The notes under the pieces are model-generated. The model had not been told where the DNA came from and searched no databases. It was given only the letters and a program-made list of their open reading frames with translations. A stretch of 64,000 bases of DNA, from positions 2,763,501 to 2,827,500 of the forward strand of contig CANTAL010000004.1 of assembly GCA_947650365.1 (NCBI GenBank), written 5' to 3'. Positions 50,077-61,250 of the stretch are shown one piece after another; positions within the stretch are counted from its first letter, which is position 1; every line of letters starts with the position of its first letter. Both the position numbers and the translations under genes were made by a program. The stretch comes from Chamaelirium japonicum. Its lineage: Eukaryota; Streptophyta; Magnoliopsida; Liliales; Melanthiaceae.

Positions 50077-51765
50077 CTAAAGATGGCCTTGCTCCTGAAG
50101 GTCTTCCAGGTGGTACTTCAGACTGAAGCACCGAATGGTAGAATGGCCGTGGCACCGATGAAAGTTGCAATAGACTGACTTGTCTTGCGTTTGCTTGGTG
50201 CCAGGCTGAAGAGGGTTTGGCCTTCTAAGATAGCTCTCGTGCTGGATCTGTTCAAGGATAATGTCGATGGGCAAGTTCCAGCTAGTGAAGGTTGTTCTCC
50301 GAGGCTTGGTGGGTCTATCGTCTGTCCTTCGCGGCTTCTTGGAGGACTCCTTCTCTTTAGCTTGAGCGTTGTTCGCTCGGGCTGGTGGTCGTGCCGGCTC
50401 TTTGTCGGATGGACGCTTCCTGAAGTCTCGCCCCTTGCGAGCGACCTGATCGTCCTCGACTTCGATTTCTCGCTGGATCCGATCAAAGAGCGCTCCAAGG
50501 GAATCGGGAGGGTTGCGGATGAGGTCGTTGTAGATATGAAGGTCATAGCGCAGAGCATTTTGGAATGCCAACATAATTGCCTCATCGTCGAGATGGCGTC
50601 CGGAGAGCGCTGCATGCTCATTCCGGAACCTCCGTGTGAATTCTCGGAGGGTTTCGTCCGAACCCATTCGCAGCCGGTAGAGGGAGTCCAGCTTCTTCTC
50701 TGGTTTGAGGTTCAGCCGGTAATGTTGGACGAAGAGATCTGCCAGGTCTCCGAACAGGCTGACAGAGCCTGTGGGGAGATTGTGATACCAATCCAACGAC
50801 ATGTCATCCAAGCTGCCGGCAAAGGTGCGGCATAGAACCTGGTTGTCGTGATCGTATGGTGTTAATGCTTGTTTGAAGGCGAGGACGTGTAGCGTCGGAT
50901 CTCCCGTCAGACAATTGAACTTGGGGAGAGCAACAGTCTTCCATCCTCGAGGAAATTGGGCTCGGAGAATCTGCCGGTGAAGCGGTCCTTCTGAGGCGTG
51001 GTCGTTCCTTCGATCATTCCGCAAGTCGGGGAGGCGTCCCGAAGGTCGAGGAGGAAGATGGGGCTTGGAAGTTCTTCCTTCTTGGTGATGCTTTACTTGG
51101 ACTCGGTTATTACTGAGGTGGGACCGAGCTCCGGACTGATATCTTCTGCTGCGAACATCCTGGCGACTGCTTGAGTCAGAAGATGATACTGAGTTGAGTG
51201 GCTTTGGGTGACGAGTCGATTCGTCCAGACGTTCCCAGATGCTCTGTTTAGCCGGAGGAGGTGATGGTCCCCTTGAAGGAAGCCTGAGGGATCGCCGGGA
51301 GGTATCGATGACAGATCGTCTAGACGGAGCGGGGGAGACATGAAGTGGCCGGTGGACGTTTGCTCCTTTGTTGATACCGGCGACCGATCGCGGGGGATCA
51401 GCTCTTCCTTCGACAGCGATTTGTCTGAGGGAGTCTCTCTCTACCATGAGGGCCGCATTCTGCTTCATGATAGTAAGGAGTTGGAAGTCCTCTGCGGTGA
51501 TTTGGTACGATGCTTGAGCGTCGGCACCAGGAGAGACATGTGCTTTCCCCAAGCGTTGAGGAATTTGGTCAGCGAGTTGAGGTGACCGCTGAAGTTGAGC
51601 TTGGGCGGCGCGATCAACCGACGGGCGACTCCTTGAATTGGCAGCGAGCTGCTGTTCCGGATGTTGGCTTGTTGCAAACCGACGACTCATTGATCGAGTT
51701 GTCGGATGCTGGGCGTCTGGGTGCATGCCGCTTTCCTCTGGCCGGTCCATCGGTGTCTTCGCCAT
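50077..51765 (-). CDS. Gag of element B (562 codons)
   Basis: Starts MAKTPMDRPEESGMHPD about 100 bp after the primer site. A basic, Gln/Arg/Ser-rich N-terminal half precedes the capsid domain (about 275-440: LPKFNCLTGDPTLHV, LDWYHNLPTGSVSLF, LRMGSDETLREFTRRF, AFQNALRYDLH). A lysine/arginine-rich spacer and a Tat-type finger follow (CNFHRCHGHSTIRCFSLK). It ends at TAG (50077-50079), after which the same frame runs on into protease without another stop for 270 codons. Confidence 0.9.
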   Translation of the reverse strand: MAKTPMDRPEESGMHPDAQHPTTRSMSRRFATSQHPEQQLAANSRSRPSVDRAAQAQLQRSPQLADQIPQRLGKAHVSPGADAQASYQITAEDFQLLTIMKQNAALMVERDSLRQIAVEGRADPPRSVAGINKGANVHRPLHVSPAPSRRSVIDTSRRSLRLPSRGPSPPPAKQSIWERLDESTRHPKPLNSVSSSDSSSRQDVRSRRYQSGARSHLSNNRVQVKHHQEGRTSKPHLPPRPSGRLPDLRNDRRNDHASEGPLHRQILRAQFPRGWKTVALPKFNCLTGDPTLHVLAFKQALTPYDHDNQVLCRTFAGSLDDMSLDWYHNLPTGSVSLFGDLADLFVQHYRLNLKPEKKLDSLYRLRMGSDETLREFTRRFRNEHAALSGRHLDDEAIMLAFQNALRYDLHIYNDLIRNPPDSLGALFDRIQREIEVEDDQVARKGRDFRKRPSDKEPARPPARANNAQAKEKESSKKPRRTDDRPTKPRRTTFTSWNLPIDIILEQIQHESYLRRPNPLQPGTKQTQDKSVYCNFHRCHGHSTIRCFSLKYHLEDLQEQGHL

Positions 51766-51865
51766 TCGGGTTTAACGATGGAGATAGACGGATTGCCCGG
51801 GCAACCAGTAGCTGCTATTGAAGGAGTTTGGAAGCTTAGAAGTTGTAAGTTGAGAGGATCTCTAT

Positions 51866-51884
51866 CCCACAGACGGCGCCAAAC
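51866..51884 (-). other. Primer binding site of element B
   Basis: Minus strand TTTGGCGCCGTCTGTGGGA, adjacent to the 5' LTR at 51885. The same sequence occurs in A and D. Confidence 0.88.
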
Positions 51885-52527
51885 TGTGGGGGAGGATTTC
51901 GGCCGTCGTACGTGACCCTCCTCCAACAGTCGATTGAAGGTTTGACCCTTCGGGATGTGGCGCGCTTCGAAGCGCTGAGTTGTGACTTGCTGGGCTATCA
52001 CACTAACACTATAGAGTAGTAAGGTAGAGAAAGATATGACACAGGATGTGGTGACGAAGTTCGGCCGAAGCCTACGTCTCCGTGCGATAAGACGCAACCT
52101 TTGAATCCACTATCTCTGAGTAAATAATATAGCTACTCTCGACAGGCCGATGAGTGCTTCTTACAAGTAATCAGAGGGTGGAAAAGGAGTCTGAAAACCA
52201 GAAAACTCGAAGAGCTCTGGAAAACAGAAAGTGGGTTTCTGGTCTGGAATTTCGGATCTGGAATCATTTACAGGGTTTGCTATTTATAAGGGCTTAGTTT
52301 ATCTAGGGAATATTCCAGGAATATTCCCAGGAATATCCGGGGTTTGGTAAATACCGGGGGGATTTACCAGACCCCAGATAGTGCAAGTGGGCCCCAGGCA
52401 GGGCTGCGGGTCCCACCGTCTTACCCATGGGCCCCAGGCAGGGCTGCGGGTCCCACCATTGGACTCGTAGGCCCCAAGCAGGGCTGTGGGTCCCACCATT
52501 GGGCGTTAGCCAGATTTTGCACCCACA
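51885..52527 (-). mobile_element. 5' LTR of element B (643 bp)
   Basis: Same length and, wherever I compared line by line, same sequence as the LTR at 44245-44887. The TATA box is near 52280-52290 on the minus strand. Confidence 0.93.
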
Positions 52528-53215
52528 ATGGCCACGGACTACTTCACTAAATGGGTGGAGGTCATCCCTTTGGTGACGATCAAGGACTTTGATATGGAGT
52601 GCTTCCTATGGAACAACGTGATCACCAGGTTCGGGATTCCTAAACCCTGATAGCTGATAACGGTCCTTAATTCAGCTCTGCCCGTGTAAAGGACTATTGC
52701 AGGCATTATGGAATAGAAATATTGTTCTCCTTTCCCTACTATCCTCAAGCTAACGGTCAGGCGAAGGCGACGAACAAAACAATCCTCAGTAACCTGAGGA
52801 AGATACCGACGGGAAAGAAAGGGCTTTGGGACGAAACCCTGAACGGAGTGCTCTGGGCTTACAGGACAGCTCCGAGGCGACCTACGCAAGAATCACCTTT
52901 CATCCTGACCTCAAAGCTGAAGTAGCAATCCCGACTGATGTGATCTATCCAACTACTAAATGTGAGGCTGTCAGCTCAGGGATGAACGATGAATGGATGG
53001 CAAGCAGCCTAGACTTTTTAGACAAGAAAAGAGATCGAGCTGCCGCTAACCTCGCCAACTACATCCAACAATTGAAGCGGTCTTACAACAAGAAGGTCAA
53101 GAGCAGAATTTTCTAGAAATGTGACCTTGTCTGGAGACGAATGACCCCCCATATGAAGGACCCTGTGCACGACAAGCTCTAAGCAAGATGGGAAGGCTCG
53201 TATATCATCGACCAT
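52528..53215 (+). pseudogene. Integrase C-terminal half of element C
   Basis: Resumes as MATDYFTKWVEVIPL after element B. Frame changes near 52650 and 52890 separate the readable parts (YYPQANGQAKATNKTI, GVLWAYRTAPRRPTQ, DKKRDRAAANLANYIQQLKR). Stops at about 53115 and 53181. Confidence 0.85.
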
Positions 53216-53569
53216 ACCGTTCTAGGACTTTGAAAATCTCGGAAGGTCATTATGTTCTCCACCCTTGGAACACGAATAATTTGAAAAAATGTTATTGCTA
53301 GAATAAAGAAAATTGTTGAAGATGTTTAATATTGATTTTTGGATGAAAAAACCTAGGCCCTCGTTTTGATCAGAGCCTAGGTCGGGTCGTCGCCCGCCGC
53401 GTGGCAAATCCACCACTCTAAGTAAGGGGGTCGACATTGCTGCCTAAAGAGAGACCCGATGGGCCTCTTCTTAGAGTTGGAGGTCGAGTCGTTGCTCGAA
53501 AATCCTAAATGTGTAAGAATTGAAGCCCAACCTTGCTCGTCAGCACTCGGGATCCTTCTTCCAAAGCTT

Positions 53570-54610
53570 TAGGTCAAGTTGCCCCTATGTGGCAGGCTTG
53601 TTGTAAGCCCAAGTTGTGACTCGGCGACCTGATGACACGGTCAAGGCGTGGTGAGTCTGAATGATAGTTCCTCATCAGTGCTGCGACATGATGAATGATT
53701 GTAAGCTCGAGTTGTGACTCGGCAACCTGATGATACGGTCAAGGTGTGGTGAGTCTGAACAATAGTTCCTCACCAGCGCTATGACCTGATGAATGACTGT
53801 AAGCCCAAGTTGTGACTTGGCGACCTGATGATATGGCCAAGGCGTGGTGAGTCTGAATGATAGTTCCTCACCAGCGCTGTGACCTGATGAATGATTGTAA
53901 GCCCGAGTTGTGACTCGACGATCTGATGATACAGTCAAGGCATGGTAAGTCTGAATGATAGTTCCTCATTAGCGCTGCGACCTGATGAATGATTGTAAGC
54001 CCGAGTTGTGACTCGACGATCTAATGATGCAGTCAAGGCATGGTGAATCTGAACGATTGTTCTTCACTAGTGTTGCGACCTAATGAGTAAGCCCAAGTTT
54101 TGCTCAGGAACCGATGAAATAGATTAAATATGGTGAGTCTAAACAATAGTTCCTCACTAGTACCAAGATCTGATGAACGATGATAAGCCCAAAGTCTTAG
54201 CTCAGCAACTGATGAAATGGTAAAAGTTTGGTGAGTCTGAATAATAGTTCCTCACCAGCACTGAGATCTGATTAACGATGATAAGCCCGAAGCCTTAGCT
54301 CAGCAACCAATGAAATGGTCAAAGCGTGATGAGTCTAAATGAAAGTTCCCCAACAGCGCTGAGATCTGATGAATGATGATAAGCCCAAGTCTTAGCTCGA
54401 CAATCGATGAAGAAGTCAAAGCATGGTGAGACTGAACATTGGTTCCTCATCAACGCAGAGACCTGATGAATGATGGTAAGCCCGAGTCTTGACTCGGTTG
54501 CCGATGAAAGAATAGACTCGGCGAGTCCAAATGACGGTTTCTCACCAGGGCTAAGCCCAGACGGACGTCGATTAAGCCCAAGATGCGACTCGACACTGGG
54601 ATAGAACATC
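53570..54610. repeat. Tandem array, 98-bp unit, about 10 copies (3' region of element C)
   Basis: The GTAAGCCC start recurs at 53603, 53701, 53799, 53897 and 53995, exactly 98 bp apart; later copies are shorter and more diverged. Shared words are TGTGACTCGGCGACCTGATG and GTGAGTCTGAATGATAGTTC. Non-coding. Confidence 0.9.
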
Positions 54611-55489
54611 ACCAATGATTGTCATCCCATATTGACACTAAGGAGATGTAGTGAAGGTCTAAACGAGATAGGAGAGATGGGATGTGCAAGGCAAACAGAC
54701 AAAGAGCTTTATTTGAAGATACAATACAAGTTACATCGCATTAGATTAGATTATATTTCCGGGCTCATGGCATACATTACAATCCTGAAGAGCTGCAAAA
54801 CACCCATCGTCTCCATGTGTCGATCTTCCTCTCGAGCTTGACGGTCGTCAAAGTCCTCACCTCCTCCGTACTAGATGGCCTCTGAGAGGAAGGGGGGATC
54901 CCTACCACCGAAAGACCTCAGTGCTTGCTCCGCGCTGGCTAAAGGGGATCATGGAACTCTTCTCGCCCCGATGAGGAAGTCTCTCCCTCGGACAACCTCT
55001 ACGGCCGTCCCATGCAACGGTTCGAGGTGTTTCAACTCCGACTCAACTGGTTCGACATAGAGGAAATGAGAGCAGGAGGATCAGGGCTGATTTTGATCTC
55101 TATTTCCTTAACCAAACCTTTCAGCCGCCGGAAGGTAGAGGCCGAAAGACCTGTGGAGCCCTAGGAGATCAGCCAAGGGTGGAGGTCCGGGATTGGCCTG
55201 ATTACATGCTCTCCTCTGATGAAGTGAGTGGAAGCGAAGATCGGCCACATCCAAAGAAGGCAGAAGACTTGCCCTAGGCAAGGCCATGGGACAAAGACGT
55301 AAGGCAAACAATGACACCCACAGGCTATGTATAGCCGACTGGACAGATGAAAAAAAAAGAGTTTGAGAATTAAGCTTGCGCATCGGGACAGAGCACCCTC
55401 AAAAAAGTTTACAAGCGATGGGACATAAAGGAGTGCGATTCCCAAGGGAACACCGAAGTCAAAGATGACACAATCACGCAGAACACAAC
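54611..55489. other. Non-coding spacer between arrays of element C
   Basis: Tat elements often carry an extra antisense frame in this position, and minus frames exist (55108-55523), but I cannot match them to any protein. The stretch 54700-55130 resembles the antisense of a short coding sequence but has no domain I recognise. Confidence 0.35.
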
Positions 55490-55499
55490 ACAGACAGAG

Positions 55500-55835
55500 A
55501 AGCCGAGGGGTCTGATATAGCATCCCCCGTAGGCCGTTGAGATGAAAGCCAAGGGGTCTGATACCTTAGCATCCCCCGCAGGCCGTTGAGATGAAAACTG
55601 AGGGGTCTGATGCCTTAGAATCCCCCGCAGGCCATTGAGATGAAAGCCGAGGGGTCTGATGCCTTAGCATCCCCCCGCAGGCCATTGAGAAGAAAGTTAA
55701 GTGGTATGATGCCTTAGCATCCCCCATAGGCCATTGAAATGAAAGCCGAGGGGTCTGATGCCTTAGCATCCCCCGCAGGTCGTGAGATGAAAGCCGAGGG
55801 GTCTGATGCCTTAGCATCCCCCACAAGCCGTCGAG
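55500..55835. repeat. Tandem array, 49-bp unit, about 7 copies
   Basis: The word AGGCCGTTGAGATGAAAGCC recurs at intervals of 49, 49, 50, 49, 49 and 48 bp starting at 55532, each with GGGGTCTGATGCCTTAGCAT. Confidence 0.88.
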
Positions 55836-55849
55836 GTAAATCCTAGTGG

Positions 55850-56165
55850 TTCGACTTTTCAAAGTCTCCCACGATGAGGATGCACCACGCCCTTGGCAGG
55901 GCCAAGCACGCCCTTGGGGGCTAGGGATCCGACTTTTCAAAGTCCCCCACGATGAGGATGCGCCACGCCCTTGGCAGGACGAAGCATACCCTTGGGGGCT
56001 AGGGGTTCGACTTTTCAAAGTCCCCCATGATGAGGACACGCCATGCCCTTGGCAGGATGGAGCATGCCCTTGAGGGCTAGGGGTCCAACTTTTCAAAGTT
56101 CCCCATGATGAGGACACGACGTGCCCTTGGCAAGACGAAGCATACCCTTGGGGGACTAGGGGTTT
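55850..56165. repeat. Tandem array, 78-bp unit, 4 copies
   Basis: CGACTTTTCAAAGTCCCCCA recurs at about 55853, 55931, 56009 and 56087 (78 bp each), with GCCCTTGGCAGGACGAAGCA in between. Confidence 0.88.
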
Positions 56166-56484
56166 GGCAGGGTCCTTAAGGATCTAGTAGCAGAAAAGCA
56201 AACAAACAGAGACGCAGAGGGAAGATGGAAAATAAATGTTATTATTCATGGAAGAAATTATAGTCGGATTACGGGAAAGACCACGTGTTCATGGAAAAAT
56301 AAAAATAAGAAATAGAAGGCTTATGTGCCTGTTGATGGTCACATCTCGCCGCCAATAATCACGTCTCCCCATTGCTGATCTCATCTCCAACCCCTTGCCT
56401 CTCTCTTGCTTCTCTGGAAGGTTGGCGTCGCGGTGGCACCGTCATCTATGCAGGACAGCTGCCCTGGAGTTTGGAGGAGGATGG
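56166..56484. other. End of element C 3' region, polypurine-like tract
   Basis: Unique sequence ending GGAGTTTGGAGGAGGATGG immediately before the LTR at 56485, like a polypurine tract. No LTR matching C's 5' LTR is found here. Confidence 0.45.
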
Positions 56485-57091
56485 TGTGGGTACAAAATTT
56501 GGCTAACGCCTAAGAGTAAGACCCACAGCCTGCCTAGGGCCCACAAAGACGATAGTGGGACCTGCAACCCTGCCCGGGGTTCACAAAAATAACTGTGGGA
56601 CCCGCAGTCCTGCCTGGGGTCCACGCTTACTGTCTGGGGTTGGTGAATCCTCTCCTGGGTATTTACCAAAACCCCGGATATGCCTAGAAATATTCCTAAA
56701 ATATTCCCCATAAACCAAATCCTTATAAATAGCAGACCCTGTAAATAATCCAGATCTGAAATTCCAGACCAAAATCTCACTTTCTATTTTCCAGAGCTCC
56801 CAGAGTCTTCTGGTTTTCAGACTCCAGACAAACCTTCTTAACCCTCTGTCTACTTGTAAGAAGTACTCCTCGGCCTATCGAGAGTAGCTTTACTTTTGAC
56901 CCAGAGATAGTGGATTCAAAGGTTGCTTTCATCACACCCTATGTCAGCTCTCTCTCTACTCTATAGTGTTAACGTGACAGCTCAGTACTTGACAGCTCGG
57001 TGCTTTAAAGCGCGCCACATCCCGAAGGGTCAAAACCTTTAATCGACTGTTAGAGGGGGATTACGTACGACGGCCGAAATCCTTCCACACA
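56485..57091 (+). mobile_element. LTR of Tat-type element D (607 bp)
   Basis: TGTGGGTACAAAATTTGG...CTTCCACACA, TATA box CTTATAAATAG near 56725, and three GGGxCCxCA repeats in U3. It is related to element B's LTR but clearly diverged, and lies in plus orientation (primer site on its right). Confidence 0.85.
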
Positions 57092-57092
57092 G

Positions 57093-57111
57093 TTTGGCGC
57101 CGTCTGTGGGA
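57093..57111 (+). other. Primer binding site of element D
   Basis: TTTGGCGCCGTCTGTGGGA, same as in A and B, one base after the LTR. Confidence 0.88.
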
Positions 57112-57129
57112 TTCGATCCTATCAACTTG

Positions 57130-58640
57130 CGACCTCCGTGCTTCCCAGCTCCTTCGGTCAAGTAGCAACTACCGATTGTCCGAGCAACCCGTCTGTCTTC
57201 ATCGCTATACCTAAATAGCAACACGACCAGTGGACCAGCTGGAGGGAAGCAACTTGCATCCTGACGCACAGTATTCAACAACTCGCTCAATGAGTCATTG
57301 GTTTGCGATAAGCCTACACCCGGAGCAGTAACCCGCTGTGGATACGAAGAGTCACCCATCGGTTGATTGCGCCGCTGAGGCTCAACCTCGACAATCTCCT
57401 TAATTTGTTGATGTAACTCCTCAACGCTTGGGAAAATCGCACTTCTCACCTGTTGCCGATCCTCAGGAGGCATACCAGATTACGGCGGAGGACTTCCAAC
57501 TCCTCACTCTCATGAAATAGAACACTGCTCTCATGGTTTAGAGAGATTCCCTCCGAAGGGTCACCATTGATGCAGGAGTCAGCCTTCCGCAGTCAGCCAC
57601 CGACATCAATGACGGAGCCGACGTCCACCGGTCAGTCGATCGATCTCCTGCTCCTTCCAAACGATCCATCGTCGATATCCCTCAATAGTCTCTCGAATCC
57701 CTCTCGAGACGTCTCAATAAATCAGCTCGCTATCCTAAGTCTCTCGTCTTCGAGTCATCCTCCGATCCCTACATCGTGGGGGATGTTTGGAACGATGGAT
57801 GCCACCTAAGGATCCAGCAGCATTCCAATAACGACCGAGCCATGGCTAGGCATCACACGACGAGAAGGATTCTCGCACACTCTCTCCTCCTCTTCCTCCG
57901 AGATGCCTCTCCAACCAACGAGGTGATCATCAAAATAATCACACCTTCGATGGACCGCTTCATCAGTAGATTCTCCGAGTCTAATTTCCTTGAAGCTGGA
58001 AAGCCCCCGCCTTCATGCAAGAGTTGACGCCATATGATAATGACAACCAGGTTCTATGTCGTACCTTTGTTAGTAGCCTGGACTATATGTCGCTCGATTG
58101 GTATCACAACTTCCCGACCAGCTCCGTGAGTTGGTTCAGGGATCTGGCAGAACTCTTTGTTCAATACTATCGGTTGAACCTTAAGCTAGAGAAGAAGCTA
58201 AACTCCCTCTATCGGCTCAGAATAAGATCGGATGAAACCATCCGGGAGTTCACTTGGAGGTTTCGGAATGAGCTTGCTGCGCTCGATGACAAAGCCATCA
58301 TACTCGTATTCCAGAACACCCTACGCTTTGACCTCCATATCTACAATGACCTTATCTGCAACCCACATACCTCCATCGGAGTATTATTCGATCAAATTCA
58401 AAAGAAGATCGAAGTAGAGGATGATCAAATAGGGCCCAAGAAACACGACCTTAAAAAGTGTCTTTCTGATGAGGAACCAACAAAATGAACAACTTAAGCT
58501 CATAATGCTCAGGCTGTGGAAGATGGAGCCTCCAAGAGGCCGAGGTGGGTAGACGATAGACCCGCAGAGCCACAGAAGTCCATGGACACCAAAGGGAAGC
58601 ATCTCGTTGACCGACAAGAGTACAAGGCCGCAGATTAATA
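57130..58640 (+). pseudogene. Gag of element D (decayed)
   Basis: The capsid region at 58015-58480 (TPYDNDNQVLCRTFVSSLD, DWYHNFPTSSVSWFRDLAE, LYRLRIRSDETIREFTWRF, LVFQNTLRFDLHIYNDLI) is collinear with B's Gag at roughly two-thirds identity by eye. Upstream parts are frameshifted; a stop at 58486 and more follow. After about 58650 no protease, RT or integrase is found. Confidence 0.85.
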
Positions 58641-58764
58641 ACAACTCGAAATGTTGCTCATCTAAAATTCACGATGTAACATCTTGTGAATTATCAATAA
58701 AATGGTAGCTGCTTCAAGTTCTGTGGAAGATTATCAAATTTTATCTCAACTTCTACTCAACGCC

Positions 58765-59490
58765 ATAATTAGTTCAGTTTGCGTTGCGACACGGCCGACT
58801 AACATGCAACGGTACAAAGTCACGTGCCCCATCGTAAGTTTGACTGAAACGGTGCTTCGCCTAAGTCTAACCGATACAATACTCCGAATCATTAGCATCG
58901 CACATGCTCCTATTGTCACGTTAGGACACATACACTAGTGTCTCGCCGTAGTTAGTTCAGTTCACGTTACGACACGACCAACTAAATTGCAACGGTACAA
59001 ATCTACATGACCTCGACGTAGGTTCGACTGAAATTATGCTTCACCTAAGTCTAACCTATACAAAGGCACTATAGTGAGTAGTCCAAATCATTGGCGTCGA
59101 CATGCTCCCATTGTCATGTAATGACACATGCACTAGTGCCTCGCCACAGTTAGTTCGGTTCGCGTTGCGACACGACCGACTAACCTGCAATGGAATAAAG
59201 CTACGTGACCCCGATGTAGATTCAACTGAAACGGCGCTTCGCCTAAGTCCGACCGATACAAAGGCACTACATTGAGTACTCCGAATCATTGGCATCTCAC
59301 ATGCTCCTATTGTCACGTAAGGACACATGCACTAGTGCCTCGTCATAGTTAGTTCGGTTCACGTTGTGACACGGCCGACTAACCTGCAATGGTACAAAGC
59401 TATGTGCCTGAAATGTAGGTCCGACTGAAACGACGCTTCACCTAAGGCCGACCGATACAAAGGCACTATATTGAGTACTCTGAATTCAAC
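58765..59490. repeat. Tandem array, about 198-bp unit, 3-4 copies
   Basis: TTAGTTCGGTTCGCGTTGCG recurs at 58771, 58954, 59152 and 59351; the first interval is 183 bp because a 15-bp AAAGGCACTATA segment is absent. Other shared words are ACACATGCACTAGTGCCTCG and TACAAAGCTACGTG. Confidence 0.85.
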
Positions 59491-59539
59491 CCCCATCAAT
59501 CAACCAGTCCAAGGACTTGTCCTTGGAATCCAAAGACAA

Positions 59540-60845
59540 AGCTGAGACATTGACACCGTCTCGATTCGAGGCGATCACTGCCTCGGCATTTGAATATAAA
59601 GTCCGCTGCAGGCTTCATCACCTCGGCACCAGATGAAGACCGAGACTTCGGGACAGTCTCGGGCCGAGGCGATATTCACCTCGGTATTCAAAGACAAAAT
59701 ATGAGGCAGGCTTCACCGCCTCGGCACCTGATAAAGCCCAAGACGTCGACACCGTCTCAGCCCGAGACGACCTTTGCCTCGGTATTCAAAGATAAAGTTC
59801 GAGGCAGGCTTCACCGCTTCAGCACCTGATGAAGCTCGAGATGTTGGCACCATCTCGGCCCGAGGCGGCCTTCGCCTTAGCATTCGAAGACAAAGTCCGA
59901 GGCAGGATTCGCTGCCTCGACACTTGACGAAGCTTGAGACGTCGGTACCGTTTCGGCCCAAAGCAACCTCAGCCTAGGCATTCGAAAGTAAAGCCTAAGG
60001 CAGGTTTCATCGCCTCAGCACTTGACAAAGTTCGAGACATCGGCACCATCTTGGCCCGAGGTGACCTCCGCCACGGCATTTGAAAGCAAAGTCTGAGGCA
60101 GGCTTCGCCTCCTCGGCACCTGACAAAGCCCGAGATGTCGACATTGTCTCGGCTCAAGGTGATAGCCTTGGCATTCAAAAGCAAAGCCTGAGGCAAGTTT
60201 CGCCGCCTCAGTACACCTGACCAAGCCCGAGACTTTGAAACTGTCTCGGCCCAAGGCGACCTTCACCTCGGCATTCGAAGTCAAAGTCTGAGGCAGGCTT
60301 TGCCACCTCGGTACCTGACAAAGCCCGAGATGTCGACACCATCTCGGTCCAAGGTGACAGCCTCGGCATTCGAAAGCAAAGCCTGAGGCAAGTTTCGCTG
60401 CCTCGACACCTGACCAAGCCTGAGACTTAGACATCGTCTCGGCCTGAGGCGACCTTCACCTCGGTATTCGAAGTCAAAGTCCGAGGCAGGCTTTACTGTC
60501 TCAGCACTTGACGAAGTCCAAGACGTCAGCACCATCTCGGTCCGAGGTGACCACCACCTCAATATTCGAAAGCAAAGTCTGAGGCAGATTTTACTGCCTC
60601 GACACCTGATAAAGCCCGAGACGTAGGCACCATCTCGGCTCGAGGTGACCTCCACCTCGACATTCGAAAGCAAATTCTGAGGCAGGCTTCACCGCCTCGG
60701 CACCTGACAAAGCCCCAGACGTCGATATTGTCTCAGCACAAGGTGACAACCTTGGCATTCGAAAGCAATGCCCAAGGCTGGCTCCGTCGCCTCGGCACTA
60801 GACAAAGCCCAAGATGTTGACTCTATCTAAACCTAAGGCTCTGTC
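59540..60845. repeat. Tandem array, 98-bp unit, about 13 copies (3' region of element D)
   Basis: AGGCAGGCTTCACCGCCTCG recurs every 98 bp (59611, 59709, 59807, 59905, 60003, 60101, then 95-98). The unit is rich in CTCGGCCCGAGG-type self-complementary words. Short minus-strand frames across it are a by-product of the repeat. Confidence 0.9.
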
Positions 60846-60849
60846 TTTA

Positions 60850-61250
60850 GCATTCACGAGCACTTAAAAATTTTGAGGTGCTCCGCATCGCCTTGGTGCT
60901 CCCAGACAGAGTGCGGGGTGCTTCACGCAGCCTCGACGCTCGCTGACAAAGTCCGAGGGGCTCCGCACTGTCTCGATGCTCCCAGACAGAGTACGAGGTG
61001 CTTCAAACGGCCTCGGCACTCGTCAGCAAAGTCTGAGGTGCTTCGCACCATCTCAGTATGTAGTGCGAGATGCTTTACACCATCTCGATACTCGTTGGTA
61101 AAGTCTGAGGTGCTTCGTGTCGCCTTGGCACGTAGTGCGAGGTGCATCGCATCGTCTCGGTGCTTGCCGGCAAAGTTCGATGTGCTTCGCACTACCTCGG
61201 CACAAAGTCCAAGGTACTTCGCACCGTCTCCGCATGCACTTCACCCGACC
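60850..61250. repeat. Tandem array, about 40-bp unit with 31-bp variants
   Basis: GAGGTGCTTCGCACCGTCTC recurs at 60919, 60959, 60999, 61039, then alternates with 31-bp units (61070, 61110, 61142, 61182). The last unit grades into unique sequence. Confidence 0.8.

Larger units (their letters stand above)
44245..52527 (-). mobile_element. Tat-type LTR retrotransposon B, near-intact and young (8.28 kb)
   Basis: Complete element on the minus strand with a 5-bp target duplication ATGGC (44240-44244 and 52528-52532). It has two 643-bp LTRs, a primer site (51866-51884), a polypurine tract, and gag-protease-RT-RNase H-second RNase H-integrase in a single frame. The second, archaeal-like RNase H places it in the Tat group of Ty3/gypsy. 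The LTRs read the same wherever I compared them, so it inserted recently. It split the integrase of element C. Confidence 0.95.

Noticed and set aside
53570..54610. CRISPR-like array of 98-bp spaced repeats
   Set aside because: The units are head-to-tail with no unique spacers, in a plant retrotransposon 3' region; this is a satellite-type array.
59590..60673. Many overlapping frames of 60-140 codons on both strands
   Set aside because: They arise from the 98-bp tandem array, which lacks stops in several frames; there is no start context, domain or codon bias.
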